Positions 61,188 through 64,000 of a stretch of 64,000 nucleotides of DNA are shown here, piece after piece (within the stretch, counting starts at the first letter, position 1; each line of letters begins with the position of its first letter). The notes beneath the pieces were generated by a model that did no database searches, was not told where the DNA came from, and worked only from the letters and a program-made list of their open reading frames with translations. The position numbers were made by a program, and so were the translations under genes. The DNA lies in assembly GCF_964355755.1 (NCBI RefSeq), contig NC_092678.1:12992922-13056921 (forward strand). The letters run 5' to 3'. The stretch is from Antedon mediterranea. Lineage: Eukaryota; Echinodermata; Crinoidea; Comatulida; Antedonidae.

Positions 61188-62845
61188 TGCAAGGTGAACT
61201 CATCGTGAACGCGGAAATTACTTTGACCGCGTAGAATTGAAATTGAGTTGAAAATCTACCGTTGAAATCATAAATTTTGTTAAAAACTCTTTATAATATC
61301 TTCCTAAGATAGAAATATGGAACAATATCGTAATAGTGAAAACTAATGTATCAAATTTACATTTCACGGTACATCTGAGATAGATCAGGTAGGTATCCAA
61401 GGCGGAGATTACATCTGAGATAGATCAGGTAGGTATCCAAGGCGGAGATTACATCTGAGATAGATCAGGTAGGTATCCAAGGCACAGATTACATCTGAGA
61501 TAGATCAGGTAGGTATCCAAGGCAGAGATTACATCTGAGATAGATCAGGTAGGTATCCAAGGCAGAGATTACATCGGAGATAGATCAGGTAGGTATCCAA
61601 GGCAGAGATTACATCTGAGATAGATCAGGTAGGTATCCAAGGCAGAGATTACATCTGAGATAGATCAGGTAGGTATCCAAGGCAGAGATTACATCTGAGA
61701 TAGATCAGGTAGGTATCCAAGGCAGAGATTACATCTGAGATAGATCAGGTAGGTATCCAAGGCAGAGATTACATCTGAGATAGATCAGGTAGGTATCCAA
61801 GGCAGAGATTACATCTGAGATAGATCAGGTAGGTATCCAAGGCAGAGATTACATCTGAGATAGATCAGGTAGGTATCCAAGGCAGAGATTACATCTGAGA
61901 TAGATCAGGTAGGTATCCAAGGCAGAGATTACATCTGAGATAGATCAGGTAGGTATCCAAGGCAGAGATTACATCTGAGATAGATCAGGTAGGTATCCAA
62001 GGCAGAGATTACATCTGAGATAGATCAGGTAGGTATCCAAGGCAGAGATTACATCTGAGATAGATCAGGTAGGTATCCAAGGCAGAGATTACATCTGAGA
62101 TAGATCAGGTAGGTATCCAAGGCAGAGATCAGGTAGGTATCCAAGGCAGAGATTACATCTGAGATAGATCAGGTAGGTATCCAAGGCAGAGATTACATCT
62201 GAGATAGATCAGGTAGGTATCCAAGGCAGAGATCAGGTAGGTATCCAAGGCAGAGATTACATCTGAGATAGATCAGGTAGGTATCCAAGGCAGAGATTAC
62301 ATCTGAGATAGATCAGGTAGGTATCCAAGGCAGAGATTACATCTGAGATAGATCAGGTAGGTATCCAAGGCAGAGATCAGGTAGGTATCCAAGGCAGAGA
62401 TTACATCTGAGATAGATCAGGTAGGTATCCAAGGCAGAGATTACATCTGAGATAGATCAGGTAGGTATCCAAGGCAGAGATTACATCTGAGATAGATCAG
62501 GTAGGTATCCAAGGCAGAGATCAGGTAGGTATCCAAGGCAGAGATTACATCTGAGATAGATCAGGTAGGTATCCAAGGCACAGATTACATCTGAGATAGA
62601 TCAGGTAGGTATCCAAGGCAGAGATTGAGATAGATCAGGTAGGTATCAAAGGCACAGATTACATCTGAGATAGATCAGGTAGGTATCCAAGGCAGAGATT
62701 ACATCTGAGATAGATCAGGTAGGTATCAAAGGCACAGATTACATCTGAGATAGATCAGGTAGGTATCCAAGGCAGAGATTTGTACCAAAGTTGTTCCATT
62801 GTGCTCGCCTATGTCAGAATTAACCATAATTTATAAATAGATGCG
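61188..62845. mobile_element. Element of the 2839-3112 family, swollen by a minisatellite
   Basis: Left part (61188-61370: TGCAAGGTGAACTC, GGAACAATATCGTAATAGTG) and right part (62781-62845: TGTGCTCGCCTATGTCAGAA, TTAACCATAATTTATAAATA) match the single-copy element in order and spacing. The 40-bp core between them is expanded to an array of about 1.4 kb. Confidence 0.85.
61371..62780. repeat. 40-bp minisatellite, about 35 units
   Basis: Unit ACATCTGAGATAGATCAGGT followed by AGGTATCCAAGGCAGAGATT. The first ~18 units are nearly identical. From ~62125 on, shortened units of 24 bp occur, lacking the 16 bases from TTACATC to ATAGA and joined at a shared AGAT; there are at least four. Variants with CACAGATT occur at 61485 and again near 62580-62750. 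Not coding: no frame stays open. Confidence 0.97.
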
Positions 62846-62904
62846 CTTAATGTGCTGTTGCGGCATTAATAAAACATACTTAAAGCAAACTGTCGTTGAA
62901 AAAA

Positions 62905-63740
62905 TAGTCAATTAAACCGTTAGTGGTTAGCAAAGAACAAATTATTCAATGCATAAGGACGTTTATTATTGTTTATATAACAATTTGTGGTTTCAAATAT
63001 TTCCTTTTTAGGTTATTTACATCAAGAGAGACCTACCACCACCGGCACAAGTGTTTTGTTTTATTAAGAGTTGTCACCATATACCAATGCAAGTACATCC
63101 TAGTAATGAGAAACTTATCGGTTTCGGACTAACAATAATATTTAACGGAAGTTATTCAGCACTGTTGTTCCATCGATATCGTTATTATTGTTAAAGTGGC
63201 GTTATCGTATCAATACAATAGCTGATAAATATTGTAAATATAATACATAATATCAACTTACAAGATTCGTACTGCTTGTTAATCATATGCCATATATGTA
63301 GTAGTTGAGGCGGAAGAATACATGTCGTACAATCGATGACTGGTTCACAGGACCACACTGAGAACCCTAACCTCATTCTATTCCTGATTGGAATTTTCCA
63401 CAATATACGTACGTTTTGATAACTCTTAAATCGATATTTGTTAGACACGTTACATAGTCTATATACTACTGATAATGTGTTTTTGATCAATTTTATAAAA
63501 TGATTAAATGATTGAATTGTTTTTTTGGTTACTTTTGTTTCCTTTTTTTTCCTTGCTCGGGAAAGTTGCGGATGTTTGCACAAACGTAGTTGAGTTCAAG
63601 TAGAAATTGTGGTCGGAAGTGAAAATGACAAACTGCCAAGTTTTAATTATTTCTGGACTTACCTTATCGCTTCCTAACAATACATTGGCATTTTCAAATG
63701 CTATTGGCTATTCAAAATAAATCTATAATCTGAACTTGGC
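62905..63740 (+). promoter_or_regulatory. Upstream region of a second ITIH-like gene
   Basis: Blocks in the same order as before the first gene: CCGTTAGTGGTTAGCAA (62917; 23603), TGTGGTTTCAAATATTTCC (62987; 23683), ATGAGAAACTTA (63108; 23772), TACAATCGAT and CACAGGACCACA (63330-63355; 24095-24120), GTCGGAAGT (63611; 25041), and GCTATTGGCTA (63700; 25125). The spacing is shorter because the first copy carries MITE insertions. Confidence 0.8.
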
Positions 63741-63795
63741 TATAAAACTAAAGATAGAGAAATGATTTGCTGTCTGTAGGCCTGCTTCTTAGAAG
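63741..63795 (+). promoter_or_regulatory. TATA box and noncoding exon 1 of a second ITIH-like gene
   Basis: TATAAAA at 63741-63747, then an exon that ends GCTTCTTAGAAG|GTAAGT at 63795, aligned base for base with the exon ending at 25221 of the first gene (CTACTTCTTGAAAG|GTAAGT). The coding part must lie beyond the right edge. 63796-64000 is then intron 1. Confidence 0.78.
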
Positions 63796-64000
63796 GTAAG
63801 TATGGTAACTGTCAACTTGCTTTATATCATTATTATCTTCTAATAAAAACTAGTCTACTTGTCTACAAGACGATTATTACTTATATTTGTAGCTCATAAT
63901 TTAGCAATAGTTAGGATTTAAGCTAGTGTTCTAAACGATAATATTTGCCCAGTATATAACCATTTGGTAATACAGCATCTTATGTGCATCATACGTGGCG

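Noticed and set aside
61371-62780. Regular 40-bp repeats resembling a CRISPR array
   Set aside because: The units are contiguous without unique spacers, the genome is an animal, and there are no cas genes. It is a minisatellite.
63191-63583. 130-codon minus-strand ORF near the right end
   Set aside because: It lies across the conserved promoter region of the second ITIH-like gene and has no recognisable domain; probably chance.

Overview
The window is eukaryotic, AT-rich animal DNA with long introns, GT-AG splicing, TATA promoters, tRNA-derived SINEs, several LINE types and many small inverted-repeat elements. The proteins (an inter-alpha-trypsin inhibitor heavy chain relative, discoidin/F5-8C domains, cytosolic seryl-tRNA synthetase) and the very frequent TAGGCCTA/CCTAGG words suggest a marine invertebrate deuterostome, most likely an echinoderm. 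The species cannot be fixed from the sequence alone.

Layout. (1) 112-6834, minus strand: the 5' six exons of a secreted protein with a signal peptide, two F5/8 type C (discoidin) domains and the start of another extracellular domain; the gene runs off the left edge. Its large second intron holds a SINE, LINE remnants and a small element that is the single-copy relative of the minisatellite at the right end. (2) 6835-10085: intergenic, with hairpins and a 30-bp minisatellite. (3) 10086-20913, minus strand: a complete 11-exon cytosolic seryl-tRNA synthetase gene (SARS1, 510 codons), all exon phases consistent, introns loaded with SINEs and MITEs. (4) 20914-25160: intergenic, with MITEs. (5) 25163-55314, plus strand: an inter-alpha-trypsin inhibitor heavy chain-like gene with a TATA promoter, a noncoding first exon and 26 coding exons (1,073 codons plus stop): signal peptide, VIT domain, vWA domain with an intact MIDAS, a linker made of tiny phase-1 exons, and an ITIH C-terminal domain. 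The linker is a seven-exon block duplicated in tandem. One intron of this gene carries a 4.5-kb TIR DNA transposon, another a nearly intact L1/Tx1-type LINE, another a composite foldback element. (6) 55315-62900: a CR1-type LINE, a SINE, and a 1.4-kb array of 40-bp units grown inside a mobile element. (7) 62905-64000: promoter, first exon and start of intron 1 of a second, tandem ITIH-like gene, recognised by extended similarity to the region before the first one.

Most notable: the L1-like LINE has an open frame of 263 codons between ORF1 and ORF2, predicted to be a membrane protein, overlapping the ORF2 start by 8 nt; the ITIH linker is an array of symmetrical microexons; a minisatellite can be traced to one 40-bp segment of a mobile element; and the TIR transposon codes for a protein with none of the DDE transposase signatures I know. 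All gene models were spliced by eye; no database search was possible.
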